Assembly: GCF_000380645.1 (NCBI RefSeq)
Contig: NZ_AQXZ01000018.1
Coordinates: 620,001 to 684,000, forward strand
DNA from: Smaragdicoccus niigatensis DSM 44881 = NBRC 103563
GTDB taxonomy: Bacteria > Actinomycetota > Actinomycetes > Mycobacteriales > Mycobacteriaceae
Length of the DNA: 64,000 nucleotides
Direction: 5' to 3'
The notes below the pieces were generated by a model. It saw nothing but the letters and a program-made list of their open reading frames with translations. It had not been told where the DNA came from and searched no databases. Shown in pieces: positions 40,247-49,098 of the stretch (positions are counted from its first letter, which is position 1; each line of letters opens with the position of its first letter). The translations under genes were made by a program, and so were the position numbers.

Positions 40247-40932
40247 ACGACAACGACGAACTTCTCGACCTCGCGTATCCGTACGCTCTCGAGGCACTCG
40301 CTCCCGACGAATTCGCCGAAATCGAAGATCGACTCGCGCATGCATCCCCCGCGACTCGCGCGGCGTTTGACCGGAAGGTCGCCGAGATTCGCGAGACCAT
40401 GGCGGATCTGTCGGACTCGACTGCGGTCGATCCCCCGGCGTCGCTGCGGAGGAAGGTTCTCGACTCGATTGATAAGCCGGCGCGGTCGAATGTTGTTCCG
40501 CTGCGCCACCGATGGACCCTCGCTGTGGCCGGACTCGCCGCCGCGCTGGCGCTCTTCGGCGGTTCGCTCGTGGTCGTCAACCGGATGAACCAACCGACCG
40601 AAATCACGCTGGCTCAATCGGTGACGTCCGCACCCGACCGTCAGGTCCGGGAAGTGCCGATCACCGGCGGCGGCGTGCTCGAGGTGACGTTCTCACGCCA
40701 CCTCGATGCCGCAGTCGTGCGTTTCAAGTCCGCAGTGTCAGTGGCGTCCGGCAAGGCGTACCAGCTGTGGTACATCGACGGCTCCCCCAAGTCGGCCGGA
40801 GTCGTCGGCGACCCGGGCAAGGAGATCACCGTCGCCAAGCTCGGAACGTCGACCGCATTGGCCCTGACCATCGAGCCGGCAGCGGGTTCAAAGCAGCCGA
40901 CCATGACCCCGATCGCGGTCGCGAACCTGTAG
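40243..40932 (+). CDS. rskA: Anti-sigma-K factor RskA
   Basis: Membrane protein of 229 residues: an N-terminal cytosolic sigma-binding region (LLDLAYPYALEALAPDEFAEIE), a membrane helix (WTLAVAGLAAALALFGGSLVVV, about residues 88-110) and an extracytoplasmic beta-rich domain (KAYQLWYIDGSPKSAG) typical of RskA. It is coupled to sigK by an ATGA overlap. In the known system, regulated proteolysis of RskA releases SigK. The longer in-frame reading from 39865 would cover sigK in another frame and is rejected. It converges with the prk gene with a 15-nt gap. Confidence 0.9.
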   Translation: MNDNDELLDLAYPYALEALAPDEFAEIEDRLAHASPATRAAFDRKVAEIRETMADLSDSTAVDPPASLRRKVLDSIDKPARSNVVPLRHRWTLAVAGLAAALALFGGSLVVVNRMNQPTEITLAQSVTSAPDRQVREVPITGGGVLEVTFSRHLDAAVVRFKSAVSVASGKAYQLWYIDGSPKSAGVVGDPGKEITVAKLGTSTALALTIEPAAGSKQPTMTPIAVANL

Positions 40933-40947
40933 ACCGAAGTAGGTGCG

Positions 40948-41829
40948 CTACTGCTGAGCGCGCCTGGGCCGCTTATCCATGAGACGGAGGATGAGCGGCG
41001 TGAAGATCAACTGCATCGCCAGTTCCATCTTGCCGCCCGGCACGACGATGCTGTTCGCGCGCGACATGAACGAGTCATGCAGCATCGACAGCAGGTACGG
41101 GAAGTCGATGCCCTTGGGGTCCGAGAACCGGATGATGACGAAGCTTTCATCGGCGGTCGGGATCGTGCGGGCCGTGAACGGGTTCGACGTGTCGACGGTC
41201 GGCACGCGCTGGAAGTTGATGTAGGTACGCGAGAACTGCGGAGTTATGTAGTTCACGTAGTCCGGCATCCGGCGCAGGATCGTGTCGATGATCGCCTCGT
41301 CGGAGTATCCGCGAGAGTGCTTGTCCCGGTGAACCTTCTGAATCCACTCCAGGTTCATGATCGGCACGACGCCAACGAGCAGGTCAGCGTACTTCGCGAT
41401 GTTGACGTTCTCGGTGACCACCGCTCCGTGCAGGCCCTCGTAGAACAGCAGGTCGGTACCGGGATTGATGTCTTCCCACGGGGTGAAGGTTCCCGGCGGC
41501 AGGCCGTACGGCTTCGCCTCATCTTCGTTGTGGAGGTACTTCCGGACGGTTCCGACGCCGGTCTGCCCATACTCCTTGAACAGCGTCTCGAGTTCCTTGA
41601 GGAGGTTCGCCTCCGGGCCGAAGTGCGAGAAGTGGTTGTTGTGCTCCTTCTCGTGGTCGGCCATCGCGAGCTTCATCTCTTCGCGGTTGTACCGATGGAA
41701 CGAGTCGCCTTCAACCAGCGCTGGCTTGATGCCTTCACGCCGGAAAATCTCCTGGAAAGTCTTCGTCACGGACGTAGTGCCGGCGCCCGACGAACCGGTG
41801 ATCGCAACAACTGGGTGCTTGACCGACAT
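40948..41829 (-). CDS. cbbP: Phosphoribulokinase
   Basis: Calvin-cycle kinase of 293 residues that phosphorylates ribulose 5-phosphate to ribulose 1,5-bisphosphate. Nucleotide loop GSSGAGTTSVT near residues 12-22, ALVEGDSFHRYNREEM, and the substrate region RDKHSRGYSDEAIIDTILRRMPDYVNY match class I bacterial PRK (about 290 residues). Last gene of the operon cbbL-cbbS-cbbX-fbp-prk; 20 nt separate it from the phosphatase gene. Confidence 0.95.
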   Translation of the reverse strand: MSVKHPVVAITGSSGAGTTSVTKTFQEIFRREGIKPALVEGDSFHRYNREEMKLAMADHEKEHNNHFSHFGPEANLLKELETLFKEYGQTGVGTVRKYLHNEDEAKPYGLPPGTFTPWEDINPGTDLLFYEGLHGAVVTENVNIAKYADLLVGVVPIMNLEWIQKVHRDKHSRGYSDEAIIDTILRRMPDYVNYITPQFSRTYINFQRVPTVDTSNPFTARTIPTADESFVIIRFSDPKGIDFPYLLSMLHDSFMSRANSIVVPGGKMELAMQLIFTPLILRLMDKRPRRAQQ

Positions 41830-41849
41830 TGGATCTCCTACTCGGGTGG

Positions 41850-42893
41850 CTAGTACTTGAACAGGGAGCGGGTTGCGAACAGCGAGGTGTCGAAACCGGC
41901 GGAGTGCACCTCGGGGGCCAGGTGATACGTCTCGATCCGCTCGACTTCATTGCGCGAGCCGAAGATGAGCGGAATCCGTTGGTGAAGCCTGGTGGGCTGC
42001 AGTTCGAGCACCCGTTCATGGCCCGTGCTGGCCCGGCCGCCCGCCTGCTCGATGAGGAAGGCAATCGGGTTGCCGCCGTAGAGCAACGCCACCCGACCGG
42101 GCTCAGTGTCACGCGTGTCCGCCGGAAACAGGTAGATGCCGCCGCGCGTCAGGATCTGGAACGTGTCCGCGACGAGCGACGCTGCCCATCGCATGTTGAA
42201 GTCCCGCCCACGCGGACCGGCCGAACCCTGCAGACACTCGTCGACATACCGGCGAACCGGCGGCTCCCAGAACCGCCCCTTCGCGGCGTTGATCGAGAAG
42301 CCGGTGCAGTCACCCGGAATGTGCATCTTCGGATGCGTCAGGACGAACGCGCCGATCTCGCGGTCGAGGGTGAAACCGTCCACCCCGTTTCCGGTTGTCA
42401 GCACCAGCATCGTGGCCGGACCGAAAAGCGTGAATCCAGCCGCCACCTGCTCGGTTCCCGGCTGGAGGAAGTCGACATCCCGCGGGTCCTCGACCCCGAC
42501 CGGCGCGCGCAGCACGCTGAAGATGCTGCCCACCGGCATGTTGACGTCGATGTTGCTCGAACCGTCGAGCGGATCGAGCACCAGAAGGTATTTGCCGCGC
42601 CGATAACCGCTCGGGATGTTGATGACTTCCCGGGACCCCTCCGACAAGATCCCGGAAAGCTGTCCCGCCCACTGTGTCTCGTTGACGAGGATGTCGTGAC
42701 ACAGCGCGTCGAGCTGACGGTAGACGCTCTGCCCGGTCGATCCCATGATGGGCCCGCGCGTCACATGGTTCGTCATGATCTTCGCGGCCGTGGCAATCAC
42801 GTTCAACAACGCCGAGAACTCACCGGACGCCCGCGGGTATCGGTGTTGTTCTTCGATCGTGTAGCGCGTGAGCGTCTTGTGTCGGTTTGGCAT
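41850..42893 (-). CDS. cbbF: Fructose-1,6-bisphosphatase class I
   Basis: Protein of 347 residues, class I FBPase, forming fructose 6-phosphate in the Calvin cycle and gluconeogenesis; family members may also act on sedoheptulose bisphosphate. The metal/active-site motif DPLDGSSNIDVN is present, with EDPRDVDFLQPG and LYGGNPIAFLIEQAGG further on. Start at the ATG 42893 (AAGG 4 nt upstream), 7 nt after the cbbX stop; an upstream start at 42947 would overlap cbbX. Confidence 0.94.
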   Translation of the reverse strand: MPNRHKTLTRYTIEEQHRYPRASGEFSALLNVIATAAKIMTNHVTRGPIMGSTGQSVYRQLDALCHDILVNETQWAGQLSGILSEGSREVINIPSGYRRGKYLLVLDPLDGSSNIDVNMPVGSIFSVLRAPVGVEDPRDVDFLQPGTEQVAAGFTLFGPATMLVLTTGNGVDGFTLDREIGAFVLTHPKMHIPGDCTGFSINAAKGRFWEPPVRRYVDECLQGSAGPRGRDFNMRWAASLVADTFQILTRGGIYLFPADTRDTEPGRVALLYGGNPIAFLIEQAGGRASTGHERVLELQPTRLHQRIPLIFGSRNEVERIETYHLAPEVHSAGFDTSLFATRSLFKY

Positions 42894-42900
42894 GTGACCT

Positions 42901-43902
42901 TCAGTCGGCCGTGGCGACACTGAAGACGCTGCTACCCCGAATGTCATTCTCGGTGAGCGTGATCAGGTCGTCTTTGGTCAAGGGACGCTGTAGCTCAACA
43001 AGGCGTTTGGCCTGCCGGAGCCGACAACGGTCGATCGCATTGCGCACGCTTCGCGCATTGGAGAATCGCGGTTGCGTCATCCTAAGCGTCAGGTACTCAC
43101 CGAAGGCAACTCTGGCTTGTGAGTCGAACTGGAAATTCTCTCGGTCCAGCATGATTTCACTGATTTGCAACAGTTCGTCGTGCTTGTAGTCCTCGAACTC
43201 GATGTGGTGTGCCACGCGCGAGGACAAGCCGGGGTTCGACGTGAAGAAGGTGTTCATCCGGTCCGGGTAGCCGGCGAAGATGACCACGAGGTTCCCGCGG
43301 TCGTTCTCCATCTCCTGGAGCAGGATCTCGATCGCTTCCTGACCGTAGTCACGCTCATTCTCCGGGCGGTACAGGTAGTACGCCTCGTCGATGAACAGCA
43401 CGCCGCCAGCGCTTTTGGCGATGGCTTCCTTGGTCTTCGGTGCAGTGTGACCGATGAACTGGCCGACCAGGTCGTCGCGGGTCACGACGTGGACCTTGGG
43501 CTTCCGGATGTAGCCGAGAGCATGCAGCATTTCGGCCATACGTAGGGCGACGGTCGTCTTGCCGGTGCCCGGACCGCCCGTGAAACTCATGTGCATTGTC
43601 GGACGGCTCGACGTGAGGCCGAACTGCTCACGAGCGCGATCGACGAGCAGCAGTGCGGCGATCTCGCGGACGCGCCGCTTGACGTTCGCCAGGCCGACAA
43701 GCTCCGCGTCGAGTTTGGTCAGCGTCTCGTCGACGGCGGCACGCGCCTCATCATGGGCGAGGTCGAGCTGCGCGTCGTCTGCCAGCACTGCCTTTTCGAC
43801 CGGCTCGGGCTCCGGAGCAGGCTGGCTGTTAATTGGTGAGGCCGGGCGCTGGTTCGCAGCGCCCGGCCGGTACATGGTGAACCCCGAGTGGGGATTGCTC
43901 AC
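42901..43902 (-). CDS. cbbX: RuBisCO activase CbbX (AAA+)
   Basis: AAA+ protein of 333 residues that remodels inhibited red-type RuBisCO. Walker [10 protein letters not shown], Walker [13 protein letters not shown], sensor and Arg-finger region [17 protein letters not shown], matching CbbX. An N-terminal tail of about 50 residues is Pro-rich and not part of the AAA core. It overlaps cbbS by 4 nt. Its presence indicates a red-type (form IC/ID) RuBisCO. Confidence 0.95.
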   Translation of the reverse strand: MSNPHSGFTMYRPGAANQRPASPINSQPAPEPEPVEKAVLADDAQLDLAHDEARAAVDETLTKLDAELVGLANVKRRVREIAALLLVDRAREQFGLTSSRPTMHMSFTGGPGTGKTTVALRMAEMLHALGYIRKPKVHVVTRDDLVGQFIGHTAPKTKEAIAKSAGGVLFIDEAYYLYRPENERDYGQEAIEILLQEMENDRGNLVVIFAGYPDRMNTFFTSNPGLSSRVAHHIEFEDYKHDELLQISEIMLDRENFQFDSQARVAFGEYLTLRMTQPRFSNARSVRNAIDRCRLRQAKRLVELQRPLTKDDLITLTENDIRGSSVFSVATAD

Positions 43903-44318
43903 GCGTACCTCTCGCCTTCCGGCTTGGTGGTCGCGTACGACTGGATCGAGTACGACTGGCGGCGGTCCGCACCCTCGGTACGGGTGAGCAGGAAGCCCGG
44001 CTCGTGCGCCGGACGCTGAACCAGGAAGCTCAGCGCGGTGGTCTGGCGACCGAGGTTGGCGTCGTAAGCGAGGACCCGAATGTAGTGGTTCGGGAACGTC
44101 TTACGGCACTCGTTGATCTCAGCGACAACGCCGTCCGGCTCGTCGAGGTCGAACAGGGGCAGGCCCCACATCTCCCAGTAGACGTTGCGCGGGTGCGGGT
44201 CGTCGGTGTACTCGATCGACACCGGCCAGCCGTTGAGCAGTGCGTAGCGCACCTGTGCGGCGATCTCGGAGTCGGTGAGGTCCGGCAGGTACGAGAAGGC
44301 TCCGTGGCGGAGAGTCAT
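43899..44318 (-). CDS. cbbS: RuBisCO small subunit
   Basis: Small subunit of 139 residues: starts [31 protein letters not shown], a hallmark of red-type small subunits, with [18 protein letters not shown] and a C-terminal hairpin extension ([15 protein letters not shown]...), which fits the longer red-type form. 20 nt downstream of cbbL. Confidence 0.96.
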   Translation of the reverse strand: MTLRHGAFSYLPDLTDSEIAAQVRYALLNGWPVSIEYTDDPHPRNVYWEMWGLPLFDLDEPDGVVAEINECRKTFPNHYIRVLAYDANLGRQTTALSFLVQRPAHEPGFLLTRTEGADRRQSYSIQSYATTKPEGERYA

Positions 44319-44338
44319 TGTTCTGGTCTCCTTCTGGA

Positions 44339-45856
<1,518 letters not shown>

Positions 45857-45876
45857 TCAAACTTTTCTGACTCTTA

Positions 45877-45894
45877 CTTAATCAATCAGTTAAG
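45877..45894. promoter_or_regulatory. CbbR-type operator between cbbL and cbbR
   Basis: CTTAA - 8 nt - TTAAG, containing TAA-N8-TTA, which fits the TNA-N7/8-TNA motif of CbbR. It overlaps the putative -10 of cbbR (TAAGCT at 45891-45896, 6 nt before the GTG), so CbbR probably represses its own gene. Confidence 0.6.
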
Positions 45895-45902
45895 CTTTTG
45901 CG

Positions 45903-46772
45903 GTGACCGAAGTGAGCGCCGCCCGCATGAGCACCTTCCTCGCGGTCGCCCGCCACGGAAGCATTCGCGCCGCCGCCGAACACCTGCACGTCACGGAGGC
46001 CGCGGTGTCCACCGCGGTGTCCCAAACCGAAAAAGGTCTGGGTGCAAAGCTTCTCGCCAGGTCGGGCCGGGGTATCGAACTCACCCACGCGGGCACCGTC
46101 TACGCCGACTATTGCCGCACGATCCTGGGGCTCATGAAGGAGGCTCGCGCTGCGGTCCGAAACGCCGAGGAGGGTCGCCTGCGTATCGGAGTCGTCGCCA
46201 CCGTGGGCGAGTACGTACTTCTCCCCCTCTTGGCTGCCTTCCGCGATCGATACCCCAGCATCGAGCTCAACCTGTCGATCCGCTCCCGCGATGACCTGTT
46301 CGCCGACCTCGCCCACCACGAGTCAGATGTCGTCATCGCGGGCCGCCCCCCGCACGGCATGGGCTTCGTGACCCGAGCCCGCCGACCCGCCACTCTCATC
46401 GTCGTGGGCGACCCCGCGCACCGATTGGACCCGGACACCGCGACCTGGCTGTTGCGCAGCGAGCGGTCGGGTACGCGCGCCTCGACACTCCGGCTTCTCG
46501 AAGAGCTGTCCATCACGCCACCCACGATGACCCTCGGAACACACGGTGCGGTCGTCGCCGGCGCCCGCGCCGGACTCGGCGTCGCATTGGTGCACTCCGA
46601 CGCCGTTCAATCAGACATCGACGCCGGTCGGCTCGAGATTCTCCCGGTCGAGGGCACACCTCTCGATCGACCGTGGCACGTCATCACGACGGACACCTTC
46701 ATGCCCGCAGCCCAACTGTTCATCGAGCACATCACCGACGTCGAGCAGTTCGGTGCCGAGGCGTTCGCCTAG
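45903..46772 (+). CDS. cbbR: LysR-family regulator CbbR
   Basis: Regulator of 289 residues: helix-turn-helix RMSTFLAVARHGSIRAAAEHLHVTEAAVSTAVSQTEKGLGAKLLAR, then a periplasmic-binding-like effector domain. Divergent from cbbL, so likely the CbbR activator of the Calvin operon. GTG start with TAAGCT 6 nt upstream (leaderless). Its TAG shares CTAG with the convergent SRPBCC gene. Confidence 0.9.
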   Translation: MTEVSAARMSTFLAVARHGSIRAAAEHLHVTEAAVSTAVSQTEKGLGAKLLARSGRGIELTHAGTVYADYCRTILGLMKEARAAVRNAEEGRLRIGVVATVGEYVLLPLLAAFRDRYPSIELNLSIRSRDDLFADLAHHESDVVIAGRPPHGMGFVTRARRPATLIVVGDPAHRLDPDTATWLLRSERSGTRASTLRLLEELSITPPTMTLGTHGAVVAGARAGLGVALVHSDAVQSDIDAGRLEILPVEGTPLDRPWHVITTDTFMPAAQLFIEHITDVEQFGAEAFA

Positions 46773-47239
46773 CGGCGAAAGTGCCGCTTGGTGTCCGAGA
46801 TGAAGGTCCGGAACAGCGCCTCGTTCGGTAGCCGCATCGCGATCGCGGGCCGGACCTGCGGGGCAGGTTCGTAGGCGAACGTCCAGACAAACTGCGAACC
46901 GAGGATCGTCGGTTCGATCCGGTAGTCCTCGGCGAACCGACGGAAGACCGGCAGATTCGCTTCCTTCACCATGAACGAATACCGCTTGCCTTCCTCCCAG
47001 ACGATGAACTCCTCCTCCAAGCGAAGAAGTTTGCCGACGGCCATGTTTCGCGTCGTGCCCACGCCATACGGCCGCTTCGACGTCCACCGACCACTCAGCA
47101 AGCGGCACCAGCCCAGCGGATCGTCGCTGGTCAGGTCAAACCAGACCTGCTCTGGGGGAACCGGCAGGTCGAGCGTGTACCGGTGCTTCTGTGGCGCGGT
47201 CTCGAAGAACGATGCGTCGCACGGCTGCAGTTTGAACAT
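46769..47239 (-). CDS. SRPBCC-family (START-like) protein
   Basis: Protein of 156 residues with a polyketide-cyclase/START-like fold: KHRYTLDLPVPPEQVWFDLTSDDPLGWC, GVGTTRNMAV, then YRIEPTILGSQFVWTFAYEPAP and a C-terminal helix. Such proteins bind hydrophobic ligands; function unknown. GAGGAG lies 9 nt before the ATG. The gene is not obviously linked to the neighbouring cbb operon. Confidence 0.8.
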   Translation of the reverse strand: MFKLQPCDASFFETAPQKHRYTLDLPVPPEQVWFDLTSDDPLGWCRLLSGRWTSKRPYGVGTTRNMAVGKLLRLEEEFIVWEEGKRYSFMVKEANLPVFRRFAEDYRIEPTILGSQFVWTFAYEPAPQVRPAIAMRLPNEALFRTFISDTKRHFRR

Positions 47240-47281
47240 CGGGACTCTCCTCGCCGATCACGGTGAGTATGAGTCTGCCTG

Positions 47282-47740
47282 CTATGCCGCTTTACGCTGA
47301 CGGAAATCGAGTAGCCGCTCGAGGAGGTCGACGATCTCGCCCGTGTCGAAGGCGTAGGCGAACGCATCCCCGACGCGGTGGTCGTTCTCGGCGATGACCG
47401 AGATCCGGGTGACGGCCTCGACTATCGACAGCTCACCGAGCGGCTTGCGCAGCAAAGCGACAACACCATCGGCATAGCCGCGAAGCTCGCTCAGCGCCAG
47501 GCGACGGCCATCGCGGAAGGTGAGGCATCGGTAGATGAACTCGATTGCCTCCTCAGCGATGGGATCGAAGAGGGGAACCTCCTGCGGCCATTCGTCTTCG
47601 AAGAATTCCTCGGGGGAAACCCAGTCGACGAGGTTCCAGGCATGAGCGTTGAGTCGGTGGACGATCCGGTCCAGTTCGACCCAGTCAGAATCGGTGAGTG
47701 TGCTGATGACTTCGTGTGCGGTACGTGGAGTGGCGACCAT
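47282..47740 (-). CDS. Hypothetical protein (152 aa)
   Basis: Soluble acidic protein without recognised domain. The middle reads HAWNLVDWVSPEEFFEDEWPQEVPLFDP and the C-terminus is basic (LLDFRQRKAA). Start uncertain: ATG 47740 (MVATPRTA) is chosen, an in-frame alternative at 47752 would add four residues; neither has a clear ribosome site. It lies 42 nt upstream of the SRPBCC gene on the same strand. Confidence 0.65.
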   Translation of the reverse strand: MVATPRTAHEVISTLTDSDWVELDRIVHRLNAHAWNLVDWVSPEEFFEDEWPQEVPLFDPIAEEAIEFIYRCLTFRDGRRLALSELRGYADGVVALLRKPLGELSIVEAVTRISVIAENDHRVGDAFAYAFDTGEIVDLLERLLDFRQRKAA

Positions 47741-47779
47741 GAGAAAAGACAAGCACGGGGGTCTGACAAGTAAGCCCGA

Positions 47780-47807
47780 GTCGGCGGCACCCTACGGTGC
47801 CGCCGAC
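47780..47807 (-). terminator. Hairpin downstream of tRNA-Cys
   Basis: Perfect 12-bp GC-rich stem (GTCGGCGGCACC / GGTGCCGCCGAC) with a 4-nt loop, 3 nt after the 3' end of tRNA-Cys on the minus strand. No long T-run follows. Confidence 0.7.
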
Positions 47808-47810
47808 TAG

Positions 47811-47881
47811 AGCGAGTGATGGGAGTCGAACCCATGTAAACGGCTTTGCAGGCCGGTACCTAACCACTCGGCCACACCCGC
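47811..47881 (-). tRNA. tRNA-Cys (anticodon GCA)
   Basis: 71-nt cloverleaf on the minus strand. Acceptor arms GCGGGTG / CACTCGC pair over 7 bp with one G-T; the anticodon loop CTGCAAA carries GCA; the T arm is GGGTTCGACTCCC; discriminator base T, as expected for Cys. The 3' CCA is not encoded. Confidence 0.95.
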
Positions 47882-47940
47882 AGACCGTACCTATAGTGGC
47901 CGAACCAGGACGTTGTGACGAGGATTGAAATCCGCGAGAT

Positions 47941-49098
47941 TCAAACTCCCGCGGCCGGATTCGCGGTCGAGGCCCACCGCGCGACGTCCCCGCGATCGAG
48001 GGCACAGGCCAACAGCTCCGGGAACTTGTCCGGCGTGCAAGCAAAGGCCGGAATACCCAGTGCGGCAAGGGCAGTCGCGTTCTCGTGGTCGAATGCAGGC
48101 GCACCCTCGTCGGAGAGCGCGAGCAACACGACGATCTGCACACCAGATTCCTTCATCTGGTTCATCCGTCGGAGCATCTCCTGCCGAATGCCACCCTCGT
48201 AAAGGTCGGAAACGAGCACGAAGAGGCTCTCCGCCGGGCGCGTGATGAGGCCTTGGCAGTACGCGATGGCGCGATTGATGTCTGTCCCGCCACCGAGTTG
48301 CGTGCCGAACAGAACATCAACCGGGTCGTCGAGATGATCGGTGAGATCGACGATCTCGGTGTCGAAAACGACGAGCGACGTCTTGAGCGAACGCATCGAC
48401 GCCAGCACCGCACCGAACACCGACGCGAACACGACGCTCGCGGCCATCGACCCCGACTGGTCGATGGCGAGCACGACATCGCGCTGAACCATCTGCGCGC
48501 GCCGGCCATAGCCGACGAGTCGCTCCGGCACGATCGTTTTGTATTCCGGTAGGTAGTGGGCGAGATTCTTCCGAATCGTGCGGTCGAGGTCGAGGTCGCG
48601 CAGCTTCGGCCGACTTGTCCGGGCCGACCTGTTCAGCGCCCCCTGCACCGCTGACTTCGTTTTGGCAGCGATGCGTTCTTCGATCTGGCGCACGACCTTC
48701 TCCACGACGGTCCGCGCGGTCGCCTTCGTCGTCTCCGGCATGACGCGATTCAGGACAAGCAGCGTGCCGACCATGTGGACGTCGGGCTCGATCGATTCGA
48801 GCAACTCGGGTTCGAGTAGCAACTGCGTGAGGTTCAGTCGTTCGACCGCGTCACGTTGCATCACCTCGACGACCGTCGACGGGAAGTACGTCCGGATGTC
48901 ACCGAGCCATCGCGCGACCCGCGGCGCCGAACTACCCAGTCCTCCAGAGCGTTTCGACGAATCGGCACTGTCTCCGGTGTTGTAGAGAGCGGACAGCGCC
49001 TGGTCCATCGCGCGGTCCTCGCCCGACCCCAGTCCGCCCAGCGACTCTTCGGCCGGGCCTCCGAGAACGAGCCGCCACCGCCGTTCCTCGGTGCTCAT
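47941..49098 (-). CDS. VWA-domain protein of the SWIM/MoxR/DUF5682 operon
   Basis: Protein of 385 residues with an N-terminal helical region of about 200 residues and a C-terminal von Willebrand A domain. The metal-ion-dependent adhesion site is complete: DQSGSM near residue 213, Thr in GGGTDINRA, and Asp in VLVSDLYEGG. MoxR ATPases act with VWA proteins as metallochelatase-like chaperones. Starts with ATGA overlapping the DUF5682 stop; last of four coupled genes. No signal peptide, so cytosolic. Confidence 0.9.
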   Translation of the reverse strand: MSTEERRWRLVLGGPAEESLGGLGSGEDRAMDQALSALYNTGDSADSSKRSGGLGSSAPRVARWLGDIRTYFPSTVVEVMQRDAVERLNLTQLLLEPELLESIEPDVHMVGTLLVLNRVMPETTKATARTVVEKVVRQIEERIAAKTKSAVQGALNRSARTSRPKLRDLDLDRTIRKNLAHYLPEYKTIVPERLVGYGRRAQMVQRDVVLAIDQSGSMAASVVFASVFGAVLASMRSLKTSLVVFDTEIVDLTDHLDDPVDVLFGTQLGGGTDINRAIAYCQGLITRPAESLFVLVSDLYEGGIRQEMLRRMNQMKESGVQIVVLLALSDEGAPAFDHENATALAALGIPAFACTPDKFPELLACALDRGDVARWASTANPAAGV

